A stretch of 54,931 nucleotides of DNA from a virus. The first letter of the stretch is position 1; the number at the start of each line of letters is the position of its first letter. Shown piece by piece: positions 31,137 through 41,226 of the stretch. The notes beneath the pieces are model-generated. The model saw only the letters and a list, made by a program, of their open reading frames with translations, had not been told where the DNA came from and did not search any database. Position numbers and translations under genes: made by a program. The DNA is taken from positions 1-54,931 of the IMG/VR virus record IMGVR_UViG_3300035180_000859. One strand, 5' to 3'.

Positions 31137-34100
31137 TCAGTCCGCAAACATAGGCCCTCCGTCCGACCCGCCACCGATCGATTCTTTGTACAACGCGTTC
31201 GCTGGCAGTGCATCCATCACTGTGCTACCCGCCGGCTTCTTGCCGCTCAGTGTCTGCAGCCCATCCACCAGCTGCTCGATCGTCGGGCCCGTCAGCGCCC
31301 CGACCCCAATGCCACCATGGTGGATGTCTGTGGCGACGTCGAGCCCGAACTGCCCGACCCCCAACAGCCCAGCTCGCTGTATGCCGTACCCGATGTAGTC
31401 AGACAGGTCCCAACCTTTCTTCCACTCGGGTGTGTCGCCACCACCTTGAATCAGACCCTTGGCTGTGTCGGCAGCGATCATGATGGGCACGTAGCTGGCC
31501 AGAGCGGCCATCGGCGCATAGTTGCCGTGACGCATCTCGTGCATGACCCGCCCGAGGATCACTTTCTGGAAGGCGAACACAAACTGTTTCAAGTGAGCGA
31601 TCAGCGCATAGTGCGGGTCATTCATCCAGATCGGCTTGTTGGCTGCATCGGGTCTCAGCACCGCCCCGTCAACCCATTGGTTGATAGCTGCATGAACCCT
31701 CGTCACTTGGGCGGATGTCAGCCCATCAGCTTCAGTCAGGGCAATGTGGTCGCCTACCTTGACAATATCCCCTTTACGCAGGCCCAACTCGCGCATCCAG
31801 CGCTTGCTGTGGGTTGAGTCACCCAGGCCCTCGAGTCCCCCCGCATGCCGCCCGAGGAACCTGACCGCCGCCTCAACCGCACCCACACGGAAGCTACGGT
31901 TCAGCCCTTCAACAAGGTTGTACTTGAAATAGGCATTGTTGATCTTCTGCGCGGTGCCACCAACCATACCCTGTGAAAATACATCCCCCATGACACTGCC
32001 CATCATGGAGCTGTCCACGGCGCCCACCAGCTCAGCCCACTTGGTACCCTGGTCGGCGGCCACACTACCCTCTTTGCTAAAGGTCTGCGTGACACCCTTC
32101 ATCCCCCGTCTAAATGCCCCCCAGGCGTCGTTGATCGTACCGCCGCGTACTACGAGGCCCATCGGGTCAATCAACATGCTGAAGGCCGCCATTGGCAGCA
32201 GCCGCACGTTCTGGTAGACGAGCATATTGCCCACCATTCGGCGCGCGGTAGGGTTCATGTCGTCGCCCAGCGTGCCGTCGACACCCTTCATGAAGTCTTC
32301 TGCCAGGTTCAGATGTTCTTTCGACGCACCCTGGCCCTTGGCATCTGCCAACAGCTGTTCAAGCTTGCCATTACCCAGTCGCCGGGTCCACTCAGCCTTG
32401 CGCGCGGCCTGGTTGATGTAGCTGCTCATGGTCGTGAAGAGATTCTTCTCCAGGAACTGTGCTGCATCAGCGGGGGTGATGAATGACAACAACCGCTCCT
32501 TGGTGTGTTGCATACCCGGCTGGTTTGTTTCGCGGCTATCAATCCCGAGCTCCGCCCCCCCATGGCTCGTCAGCCGGCTGATCAGGCTGTCGGCTGAACC
32601 CTTCATTGCGCCGCTACGGATGTAGGGCTCCAGCATATCCCTGAACGCCTGCTGGTTCTTGCTGATGTAGTGAGTGTCCCAGACACGCGGGAAGTAATCA
32701 GGCCCGAGGTTGCCGAGCTTGACTCCAGCCTGGGTCATGTACTTATGAGACTCAGCCAAGAACTGCTTGATGTTGCGCACTGCCAGTTGCGCCTCTGGGC
32801 TTGCCGCAGGCTTGTTACCCTGCAGCGCCTCCATGGTGTCGTGGGCCTGTTCATCGCTTAGACCGTGCAGCAGCTCGCCAAACTCGGTGCGCATCTTCGT
32901 CGCTTTGATGCGCGATGCCTGTATGAAACCTTGATCGCCGCCCTCGGTGGTAGAGTCCCGGTTGATGATGTCAGCCAGGTCTCTGAGCGCTGGGATACCG
33001 GTGTTGCGCAAGCGATCGCCCCCCATACCCACCAGCGCGTCGGCCAGCCTGCCCAACGGCTCAGTGAAGCTTCGGGCGGTGTCGAGAATTTGGCTCTTGT
33101 GGCTGTCCATCAGTACGTGACGTACAGCACTTGGGCTGCCCATGTCACGGGCGTACTGCCCCTCATGGAAGTAATTCATGATGTGCTGGGCACGCTCGTC
33201 GTTGGTCCAGGTGCCCATGACTTTGCGGATGAACGCAGCAATTCTCTGGAACGTGTTTCTGGCGTTGATCGACACTTTGAAGCCCTTAGGGTCAGCGGCC
33301 CACATCTGATACATGTAGGCAGCGCGCTCCTCCGGGTCTTTGAGCTGCTTGAGAACTTCTGGCTGGTTCTTAAAGAGCTCATTGAGCTGCTTGATCACGT
33401 GCTCACTGGACGCAGTTTTCGTCACCACGTTGATGATGTCGTGCGCGCCAGCGTCGCGCAGCTGCGCAAAGAAGGCGTGCAGGCTCTCGTGGTACGCCGT
33501 GCTCATGGGGTCAAGTGCGTGGATGCTCAGGCGGATGATGTCCCCGGTTCTCGCACGGGTAAATTCACCGGCGTGAGTGAACGAGGCCCATGCCAGCTTG
33601 ACAGATTTACCCAGGACCTTCTCGATGTGGTCCTTGATGTCGCTTGAGCTATAGGTCTTGGCGTTGTTGATGTTCGGGTCAGTGGACTCGGCGGATCGTT
33701 TGTCTTCACCAGACTTCGCGGCTGCCGCCGTCTTGGCGGCTTGGGCTTTTGGGTCGGGGGAGCCCTCGAAGTCTTTCAGGCTGCTGTCACCCTCAGCCAC
33801 AGACTTGGACTTTGCCAGCAGTGTCATCAGGTCCGCCTTGTAGTCACTGAGCTGGTCCTGCCGGTCAACGCTCGCTCCCTTCTCGTTTTTCTGCCGCTCC
33901 AGCACCCGGTCGAGCTGGGCCCTGGCCCACGAGGCGATGGCTGCGTTATCGGCGGGGGTGTAGCTGGCGGGCGGGTTGTTCAAGTACTCTTGGCGCTTGG
34001 CGATGGCGTTGGCCAGGATGTTGGGCTTGGGGGCGCTGATGGCCTCAGGCTTGGCGTTCTTACGACTAGCAATCTCGGTCTCGAGCGCGTCGAGCCTAGC

Positions 34101-37100
34101 ATTCATCATACCAGGATCATAGTTTTCGCCACCGCGTGACCCCGACTCCTCTCGGTGTGGGGCGATAGCGCGCTCCATTGCCGCTTCCTTCGTCAGCCAC
34201 GCCAGACTAGCGTTCTTGAACTCAGCGGTCTCGCGCTTAGCAAGAGTGAAAAAGTCCTCTTTCGGCACCGCCATGGGCGCGGAAGGAGCCTTCTTTCCAC
34301 GTGGCCCCACGACACTCTCAACGAGCTTGCCATACTTCTCTGCCAGTGGGTTGATGATCTCAGCGAGCTCTGAGGGCTTCTTAAGCACCGGCACACGGTC
34401 GAGTGATGCCCGGTCTTTGTCAGTCATGCGGATTAGAACCTCGGCGGGCAGCAGGCTCTTGAGCCTGTCACCTAGTGCTTGCTGCGCCTTGCTGGTCCTG
34501 GCCTTGAGCTCATTGGCTACGTTATCTAGAGCTTCGCGGGCGTCGGCACGATTGCTGATCCACTGGCCGGAGCCATCGAGGTTGGCACCTCGCCCAGGGG
34601 TTTCCCCGTTCATCGCAGTGGTAAGATGAATATTCTCGTCGCTGCCAATCTCCCTGCGTCCTTGGCCGAGGTCGTTGCCGGTGCGGTCAGCGTCGTGCAG
34701 CGAGCTGCTGCTCATTTTGCTCGGGCCATACTTCCCAAACATCCCGGTGTCTTCCATCTGGCGCGAAGGCACACGGCTGTAGAGCCCGCCATGTGCATCA
34801 CCAGCCAACAGCTGCATGGCTCCGGCCTTGGTCAACATACCATTGTCGTCGTACCGACCGTCTTTCAGTTCGTGTGGGCCTGACGGGAAGTTTACACGTG
34901 GTTTGCGGTCACCCTTCACGTTCATGACCTGGGTGTCGCGCAACTTCTCAGCATAGCGTGCAGCAGAAGTTTGCTCGTCGCCGCCTGCAGTCAGCTCTCG
35001 GTCCTTCTCGAAGTCTGCCAGCTTCTGAACTTCTTTGATGATCTCCGCCCTGTCTCGCCCCGACGCTGTTTTATAGTCTGCGCGCAGATCGGCGAGTTTC
35101 GCCTTACCTGTAGCGCTCATACGGTCCTCAGCCGTGTCGAAGCGCAGTTTCTTGGCCTCCCCCCAGGTCAGTGGCTTGCCACCGATACGCCCAATCACAG
35201 CATCGTTCGACACGTTGATTTTCTGTTTGAACTGTGCGCTCAACAGAGCAATACCCTGCTTGAACCCATCAATCAGACGCTGAGCCGATGTCGTAGGCAC
35301 GTCGCTCTGGAACTTGTCCTGCATCTTGTTGCGCATGAACTTGGCAACCTTAACCGCGTCGATGATGTGCAGGGGGCTCTTTTTGCCCCCGGTCGTAACT
35401 TTTGTGCCGATTTCAATGCGACTTGGGCTGTTTGAGTGCAGCTTGGCATCGAGTTTCATGCGATCCAGCTCGTCAGCGTTAAACTCGCCCGGGTTCTTGC
35501 GGTCCTCGACCACGATGTGGCCAAACTCTGAGCCCTCCATCTTCTCGAACCGGATGTCGTATCCGTTCTGTTCAGCGGTGCGCAGCAGGCGCGGCGGAAT
35601 CTTGTTTCCGTCTTTGTCGTATTTTTCCTCAGAGTATGTGCTGTACTTATCCTTGAGCGCTTGTAGGTATTTCTCAGCGTACTGGCTCTTCTCGTGCATC
35701 GCCGTGCCGTTGATGACGCTGCTCTGGTGGCCACTGATGTTTGGCTTGCTCAGGCCGAAGTAGGTCTTGTCCTGCTCCGCGTCCTGCAGCCGGTTGCCGT
35801 CCTCGTCGAAGTTGTCCTTGGCCCTGAGCTCGTCGCCGTGCTCGTTGGTGAGCACATCGTCGTTGTAATCAGCACCTCCGCCGCGCTCCATATTCGGGCT
35901 GCCTTCTTGGTCTGGTCCCCGTAACGGGCCAACACCGGCTTGCCTCAGTACATCATTAAAATTTCGAGTGTCTCCGGGAGTCTGACTCCGTTTAGCCTCC
36001 TGCTCGATGCGCTTGCTCACCGCGTCGGCATGTTCGCCAAAGTGCTCCTGCATCAGCTCAGCCATCTTCGAATTGATCGCCTTGGCTTCTTCGGGGGTGG
36101 AGTTTCTGGTCAGCTCGCCCCGGGCATGTCTCACCATCGTGTCGGCGAATTCGGGCAGCATGCCCTTGGCCAGGCTCGACTTGAACGACTCGTCTGTCAT
36201 TGACCGGGTAAGAAACTGTTGTAGGTCGCCTCGACTCTTTTGCGCGTCGTCGACCCGGTTGATGGCTTTGAAAATCCGGTCAGTCTGCGCCGGGTCGAGG
36301 TTCGCCCCAGCCAGCACACGACTTACGGTATTAATCACGTGGGGGGCATCTTTACCGAACACGTCCGCCATCTTGCTGACCACCTGCTCGCTTAACTTAC
36401 CTTTGACGGCTTGCTCGGCCACCACTCGTAGTGCATCGGCCATCGAGTTGATCGACTCGTCACTGCCGAACAGTTCAGGGCGCTTGGTGACGATACCTGA
36501 CTCCTGGATGGCCTTGGCCACCGCCGCGTTGGCACCGGAGTAGTCCTCAGATTTTTTGGACAGGGACTCGATGTAGGCCTGACGTGCCTCAGCGGGGTCC
36601 ATGCCCTCAGCTTCACGGGCGTCGAGAAAAGCTTTGCGTTCAGCGATGGTAGGCTTGGTGGCAGGTGGTGGGGTGTATCCCAGTTGCTCGGGCGCTGAGG
36701 TGGGTTCATCCACCGTACGCGCTTCGACATCCACATCGGCCCTCTCTGCGGCCGCCTTCGACTTGGCGTACTCATCTTTCACGGTGTCGACAAAGTCGTT
36801 GACCATCTGGCTACCAGCCTTGGCGGTGTCCCAGGTCTTCTTGAGCCCGGCCATCGCCATCTGACCTGTGCGGTCCTTGATGTTGCTCATGGCGTCCAGG
36901 ACATCAGCGCGTTTGGCAGCGTCCAGCCCAGCATCGTCGAGCATCTCTTTGCCCCACTTTGTGGCTGCCTTGACGTGCTCGTTGTCAGACAGCTCGATCA
37001 AGCGGCGCTTGGCTTCGTCGGTTGTGGCTCTGGCCCAGTCACCTGGGTTCACGCCCAGTTCTTCGCCGTTTAGAACCTTGTCGACGGTATCATCAAACTT

Positions 37101-38048
37101 TTCACGGCCCTTCTGTGCCAAATCTGACACGTTATCCCAGACTGACTTGACCTTCTCGCCCGTAGCGGTCTCACCTGCGGCATCGAGTTTTTCACCGGCT
37201 GTGTCTTTGGCTGCAGCCAGGCGCTCATTGATCGAGGTCTTCGCGGAGTTCACAGCATCGCCAATCGCTGCGCCATTACCCTTCAGGTAAGCACCGACGC
37301 CAGCCGGAACATGCGCGATGCCCATGGCCACTGCACCCCCGACGCCCACCTCGTTGGCGCGGCCATAGTCGAACGCGGCATTCGGGTCGACAGCCTGCTG
37401 GTTAATCAGCTCAGCCCCGCCCATGCCGCCGTAGCCTGTGGCGGCGCCCTCGCCGACATTCTTAACCAGCGCACGACCCAGCGACGTTTCACCACCCCGC
37501 AGGACGCCTTTACCCAGTACACCACCGATGGGTAGACTCATCAGTGCACCGCCTGCTACCCCGCCGAGCCCGGCGCGCAGCGCACGCTGGCTTACTGGCT
37601 CAGCAGCTACGTTCGGATCAGCCTGCTGGCGTTCGTCGATATCCCCAGCGCCGAGCGGGGCCATAGCCAGCGTGCCACCCACCAGCGGGTTGCCGGTCAG
37701 TAATGTACCGGCTGCTGCACCCCCGATGACTGGCAGCATCTCGCCCGCTTTACCCGCGCCCCAGCGCAGCGCCTGGCCGACGCCATGCACATCGTTCCAG
37801 GTAGGGGCCTCGGCCGCAAACTGCTGGGCAGCCGCGGCCTCACGCAGGCCCTGGGCGCTACCCCGTAGGGCCTTTGCAGCGCCCGGAAATCCCAGGGCCT
37901 CGGCTCCAAGGCCTCCAGCCTGCTCTAGGCTGGCACCAGCCCCGCGCACCCCCCTACTGAGGCCCTTGGAGGCCTCGCCAAGGAGGGTTGGGTCATCTGG
38001 AATCTGCGCCGGGTCGGTTTGGCGTGCGAGGTCAGCGATCAGCCCCAT
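31137..38048 (-). CDS. giant virion polyvalent protein (2303 residues)
   Basis: A very long protein of the phage internal/ejected type. The N-terminus is Ala/Gly-rich with amphipathic helices (GALGVRGAG-like stretches, many GxxxG). Central region has H1520-E-S-L-H1524 (YHESLHAFF), a zinc-metallopeptidase-type HExxH site. The C-terminal part (LPMAAFSMLIDPMGLVVRGG, HYALIAHLKQFVFAFQKVIL) matches the kind of tail end seen in podophage ejected proteins. It overlaps the preceding gene by one base. It is probably delivered into the host at infection. Domain calls other than HExxH are inferred. Confidence 0.75.
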   Translation of the reverse strand: MGLIADLARQTDPAQIPDDPTLLGEASKGLSRGVRGAGASLEQAGGLGAEALGFPGAAKALRGSAQGLREAAAAQQFAAEAPTWNDVHGVGQALRWGAGKAGEMLPVIGGAAAGTLLTGNPLVGGTLAMAPLGAGDIDERQQADPNVAAEPVSQRALRAGLGGVAGGALMSLPIGGVLGKGVLRGGETSLGRALVKNVGEGAATGYGGMGGAELINQQAVDPNAAFDYGRANEVGVGGAVAMGIAHVPAGVGAYLKGNGAAIGDAVNSAKTSINERLAAAKDTAGEKLDAAGETATGEKVKSVWDNVSDLAQKGREKFDDTVDKVLNGEELGVNPGDWARATTDEAKRRLIELSDNEHVKAATKWGKEMLDDAGLDAAKRADVLDAMSNIKDRTGQMAMAGLKKTWDTAKAGSQMVNDFVDTVKDEYAKSKAAAERADVDVEARTVDEPTSAPEQLGYTPPPATKPTIAERKAFLDAREAEGMDPAEARQAYIESLSKKSEDYSGANAAVAKAIQESGIVTKRPELFGSDESINSMADALRVVAEQAVKGKLSEQVVSKMADVFGKDAPHVINTVSRVLAGANLDPAQTDRIFKAINRVDDAQKSRGDLQQFLTRSMTDESFKSSLAKGMLPEFADTMVRHARGELTRNSTPEEAKAINSKMAELMQEHFGEHADAVSKRIEQEAKRSQTPGDTRNFNDVLRQAGVGPLRGPDQEGSPNMERGGGADYNDDVLTNEHGDELRAKDNFDEDGNRLQDAEQDKTYFGLSKPNISGHQSSVINGTAMHEKSQYAEKYLQALKDKYSTYSEEKYDKDGNKIPPRLLRTAEQNGYDIRFEKMEGSEFGHIVVEDRKNPGEFNADELDRMKLDAKLHSNSPSRIEIGTKVTTGGKKSPLHIIDAVKVAKFMRNKMQDKFQSDVPTTSAQRLIDGFKQGIALLSAQFKQKINVSNDAVIGRIGGKPLTWGEAKKLRFDTAEDRMSATGKAKLADLRADYKTASGRDRAEIIKEVQKLADFEKDRELTAGGDEQTSAARYAEKLRDTQVMNVKGDRKPRVNFPSGPHELKDGRYDDNGMLTKAGAMQLLAGDAHGGLYSRVPSRQMEDTGMFGKYGPSKMSSSSLHDADRTGNDLGQGRREIGSDENIHLTTAMNGETPGRGANLDGSGQWISNRADAREALDNVANELKARTSKAQQALGDRLKSLLPAEVLIRMTDKDRASLDRVPVLKKPSELAEIINPLAEKYGKLVESVVGPRGKKAPSAPMAVPKEDFFTLAKRETAEFKNASLAWLTKEAAMERAIAPHREESGSRGGENYDPGMMNARLDALETEIASRKNAKPEAISAPKPNILANAIAKRQEYLNNPPASYTPADNAAIASWARAQLDRVLERQKNEKGASVDRQDQLSDYKADLMTLLAKSKSVAEGDSSLKDFEGSPDPKAQAAKTAAAAKSGEDKRSAESTDPNINNAKTYSSSDIKDHIEKVLGKSVKLAWASFTHAGEFTRARTGDIIRLSIHALDPMSTAYHESLHAFFAQLRDAGAHDIINVVTKTASSEHVIKQLNELFKNQPEVLKQLKDPEERAAYMYQMWAADPKGFKVSINARNTFQRIAAFIRKVMGTWTNDERAQHIMNYFHEGQYARDMGSPSAVRHVLMDSHKSQILDTARSFTEPLGRLADALVGMGGDRLRNTGIPALRDLADIINRDSTTEGGDQGFIQASRIKATKMRTEFGELLHGLSDEQAHDTMEALQGNKPAASPEAQLAVRNIKQFLAESHKYMTQAGVKLGNLGPDYFPRVWDTHYISKNQQAFRDMLEPYIRSGAMKGSADSLISRLTSHGGAELGIDSRETNQPGMQHTKERLLSFITPADAAQFLEKNLFTTMSSYINQAARKAEWTRRLGNGKLEQLLADAKGQGASKEHLNLAEDFMKGVDGTLGDDMNPTARRMVGNMLVYQNVRLLPMAAFSMLIDPMGLVVRGGTINDAWGAFRRGMKGVTQTFSKEGSVAADQGTKWAELVGAVDSSMMGSVMGDVFSQGMVGGTAQKINNAYFKYNLVEGLNRSFRVGAVEAAVRFLGRHAGGLEGLGDSTHSKRWMRELGLRKGDIVKVGDHIALTEADGLTSAQVTRVHAAINQWVDGAVLRPDAANKPIWMNDPHYALIAHLKQFVFAFQKVILGRVMHEMRHGNYAPMAALASYVPIMIAADTAKGLIQGGGDTPEWKKGWDLSDYIGYGIQRAGLLGVGQFGLDVATDIHHGGIGVGALTGPTIEQLVDGLQTLSGKKPAGSTVMDALPANALYKESIGGGSDGGPMFAD

Positions 38049-41000
38049 TATTTAGCTCCTAGATAGTTCGATCCGCTGCCCCAGTTGGGCAGGAAGTGAT
38101 TGGCCTCGGCGCCGTAGCGAAGGTTGGACTCTGGGATTTGCTGCCCTCCGACCAGTCTGCGTCGCTGCTGCAAACCAGTGCTGGTCTCAGCGTTTCCGGG
38201 GGCATCCGCATAGTCGAGTAGATTCCTGGAAGTACCCCCACCAGAGGAAAACGGCCCAGCACCGATGGTATTCGCATGGAGCTGTTGGCGCTCAAACAGC
38301 ATCGGTAGCACGGCACGGTCAGCGGCGTCCAAAGCAGCCGGCCCACGCTGATTGAGGTCACGCGCATAGGCACGATCCTGCGGGTTCGGGCTGTTTGAAT
38401 ATTTCTGGATGATGTGACCAATGGTGTCCGACACCGACGAGGTGTAGGCAGCGGCTTTCTGTGTGTCTGGCACGACCTTACCGTCTTTGTCTTTTGTCTG
38501 GAACAAGCTGTTCGCTTGCTCGGTGAAGGCCTTATCCCCGGCTTCGCGCTGGCTGAACTGGTCATTACTGACGTTGCGGTTGTAGTCGCGCTGGTTGTTG
38601 CCCTGCTCAATACCAAATTTGTAGTTGTTGAACGCGTTGGTCATTTTGTTGCTCATGAGTGAGGCATTATTGTTCATGGCCGTTGTACGCAGGCTGGTGT
38701 CGTCGTTCATGCCAGTGGTGCGCAGGTTGGTGTTTGCCTGGAGCTGAGCCTGGGCCATCTGGGACGCTGCCTGCGCATCTGCCACGCGCAGGGCGGCAGC
38801 AGTTTTGATTGGTAACCCAGCGTACCGGTCACCAGCGTTCTGCGCTCCGAAGTAGGCGTTCTGACGGTCCAAGTCAGCTCGGTGCTGAATGGCGTTATTA
38901 GTCTGCTCCTGCTTCCAGTCGTCTGCCTCGCGTAGACGTCGTGCCTTGGCTTCTGGGGTCGACACTGTGGTCCAGCCAGGCTTGTCACTGTTCGCCCTGG
39001 TGAACACATCCATGGTGCCCGCTTCATTGTCGATGTTGCGTGTATCGTTGAGTTTGGCGAGTCCGGTTGGGTTTTCGGCAGCAAAGGCATCCATCTTGGC
39101 CTTGTTAGCGGCGTCGAAGTTTTGCGGCTGGGCTGCGCCCGGGGCGCTCACGCCTGTGGGCGCAACAGCTTTTGGCCCAAGCGTATTGGCGACCGCCGCG
39201 TCTCTGTCCTTCATAAAGTAGTCGGACACTACCGGGGCCAGCGCCTTGGCACCTTCGTAGGCACCACGCAGACCGAGATAACCGGCAGCGAGCGGCGCAG
39301 CAGGCGTGCCTAGGGCAGCACCCGCAGCCATGTCGCCCGCGCCCTTGGCCATCTTCCAGCCATCGCCCTCGTCCATGCCGGTGGCAAGATTGTAGGCACC
39401 TGACAGCACAGGGACGGCACGCCCCATGGTGCCGCGCAGCGCGCCAGCAAGTTTTTGGCCTGTACGGTAACCACCAGGAGCGTTCGGTGGACCGGAGTTC
39501 GGAGGAGCTACGGGCCCACGCGGCCCTGCAGCCCCGGGGGAGGCAGCTTGTTGGCCCAGAGGTTCGCCCATGTCGTCGTAGAAGTCGCCGAAGGCATTGA
39601 CTGCACGCAGCCCCTTGCCACCCACCGCCTTGGCATCTGCCATCGCAGGTGTCATGCCCTTGTTGGCCAACACTTCTGCACGCAACTCACGCAAGTGGCC
39701 ACGTAGCGCAGGCTGAGCATTCAGCATGTCGTTGGACACCACGAACTCGCCCGGCTCATACTTCGCTGGAATCTTGTCGCCGGTACCGGTGCCTGGCACG
39801 ACTCCGCCCTGCCCGGTGCGGAGGCCGCCGCCATTGCGCAGACCGGCTTTGGGGTCATTGTCTTGGGCGCCGAGGTTCCACCCGACTACACCCCGGGCAT
39901 TCTTTACGCTCTGCACGATAGAGCCTGCGCCGGCCTTTGCCAAGGACCCCGCCGTGGACATCTGCGGAGGGACACTAGGGTGGTTGAGAGGGTAGAAAGG
40001 GTTATCGGCGTACTGTCCGATCATCCCCTCGGTAACTGGTGATGGTGCGGCCTGGCGTGCAGCCATCAAGGCCCGTGCCTCCTTAACAGCCTGTATGCCA
40101 GCCCGTGCTCCTTGTCCAAGCAGTAACTCAGGGTGTGAGCCTTCGAGCGCCTGGTGCTGCTCCAGGTACGCACGATAGGCCGGGTTCGCCATGTCCGGCA
40201 CCCGATCCATCACGCTGACATAGCCGTCCGCGGCGTGGATTTCACCGCCGTGTTTCATACTGAAGTTGTTCATGGGGGCCTTGCCCCCGGGGATCGGGGC
40301 GAGCCCAGACGCCGCACCCGAGTAGTTCGGCATGGATGACTGGGCCGGTGTGACCAGCGAGCCGCTGGAGCGCACCTGCGCCAGCTTTGCGGCATCGCGT
40401 TGAGCGAAGCCGTCGGCAGCGCCCATGTCCTGGGCGTTCGGCTGACCATTGCTGCGCCCAGGGGCAGACCACTCCTGCATGGAGACGTTGCCGTGGTTCG
40501 ATCGAGCCGGGTTGAACGAGCTGTTGAAGCTGGTGTTATCGCCAAAAGCGTTGGCGCGCAGAGACGGGGTGGCTGGAGCTGCTGGCTGAGCAGGCACAGC
40601 GGGGGTAGCGCCGAACCCCTGATGCTGACCGTAGTTTGTAGTTGGGGCAGCAGGGCTGGGTGCCGACGGGTGATAGCCCTGGTGCTGCGAGTAACCTGTC
40701 GACGGGGCGATTTGCGCTGGTGCTGCAGGTTGCGCCATCGTCACGCGGGGTGGTGAGTAACTGATGGGCGCACCGCTCGACCAGGTAGTGGGCACACCAG
40801 GAACAAGCTCAGGAGTCGTGATGCCCCAGTCGTCGAGCGCGCTCCCCATAGTGTCGAACAGCCCCCGATGGCCACCTATATCCGGTCCGCCCGACTGGAG
40901 GTGGAGTTCACCCCCATCACGTAGCTGCAGTCCAGTAGGCATAGCCATGTTAAACCCACCTGTAGACATGCCGCGCGCAGTGGCCTTTCGGTCAGCGCTG

Positions 41001-41188
41001 AACGCCCCGGTGGTAGGCGCTACGGGCATATCAGCCACCTGACCCGAGCCGACCTGGTCCTGTATGCGTGTGCCCATCGACTCCAGTCCATCCTCTGCGC
41101 GGATTACCGGCTGATTCTTGGCGAATCGGTTCATCAGCTCCACGCCGTTGGAGGCCCGCAGGCTCTTCGCTTTTGGTTTACAGCTCAT
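38048..41188 (-). CDS. internal virion protein
   Basis: A 1046-residue protein with a Pro/Gly/Ala-rich N-terminal half (low complexity, repeated YxQHQG), the motif KYEPGEFVVSNDML near the middle as found in other large phage virion proteins, and a polar, Gln/Asn-rich helical C-terminal third. It is immediately upstream of, and coupled to, the giant protein gene (TAATG). Probably part of the ejected core. The exact role is unknown. Confidence 0.65.
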   Translation of the reverse strand: MSCKPKAKSLRASNGVELMNRFAKNQPVIRAEDGLESMGTRIQDQVGSGQVADMPVAPTTGAFSADRKATARGMSTGGFNMAMPTGLQLRDGGELHLQSGGPDIGGHRGLFDTMGSALDDWGITTPELVPGVPTTWSSGAPISYSPPRVTMAQPAAPAQIAPSTGYSQHQGYHPSAPSPAAPTTNYGQHQGFGATPAVPAQPAAPATPSLRANAFGDNTSFNSSFNPARSNHGNVSMQEWSAPGRSNGQPNAQDMGAADGFAQRDAAKLAQVRSSGSLVTPAQSSMPNYSGAASGLAPIPGGKAPMNNFSMKHGGEIHAADGYVSVMDRVPDMANPAYRAYLEQHQALEGSHPELLLGQGARAGIQAVKEARALMAARQAAPSPVTEGMIGQYADNPFYPLNHPSVPPQMSTAGSLAKAGAGSIVQSVKNARGVVGWNLGAQDNDPKAGLRNGGGLRTGQGGVVPGTGTGDKIPAKYEPGEFVVSNDMLNAQPALRGHLRELRAEVLANKGMTPAMADAKAVGGKGLRAVNAFGDFYDDMGEPLGQQAASPGAAGPRGPVAPPNSGPPNAPGGYRTGQKLAGALRGTMGRAVPVLSGAYNLATGMDEGDGWKMAKGAGDMAAGAALGTPAAPLAAGYLGLRGAYEGAKALAPVVSDYFMKDRDAAVANTLGPKAVAPTGVSAPGAAQPQNFDAANKAKMDAFAAENPTGLAKLNDTRNIDNEAGTMDVFTRANSDKPGWTTVSTPEAKARRLREADDWKQEQTNNAIQHRADLDRQNAYFGAQNAGDRYAGLPIKTAAALRVADAQAASQMAQAQLQANTNLRTTGMNDDTSLRTTAMNNNASLMSNKMTNAFNNYKFGIEQGNNQRDYNRNVSNDQFSQREAGDKAFTEQANSLFQTKDKDGKVVPDTQKAAAYTSSVSDTIGHIIQKYSNSPNPQDRAYARDLNQRGPAALDAADRAVLPMLFERQQLHANTIGAGPFSSGGGTSRNLLDYADAPGNAETSTGLQQRRRLVGGQQIPESNLRYGAEANHFLPNWGSGSNYLGAK

Positions 41189-41226
41189 GGTCTATTCCTT
41201 ATCTTGTTTAGATTATCGACGATTTA

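Noticed and set aside
31137-38048. Many plus-strand frames opposite the giant gene
   Set aside because: They have no operon logic or start signals, and the minus frame is continuous over 6.9 kb with typical virion-protein sequence.
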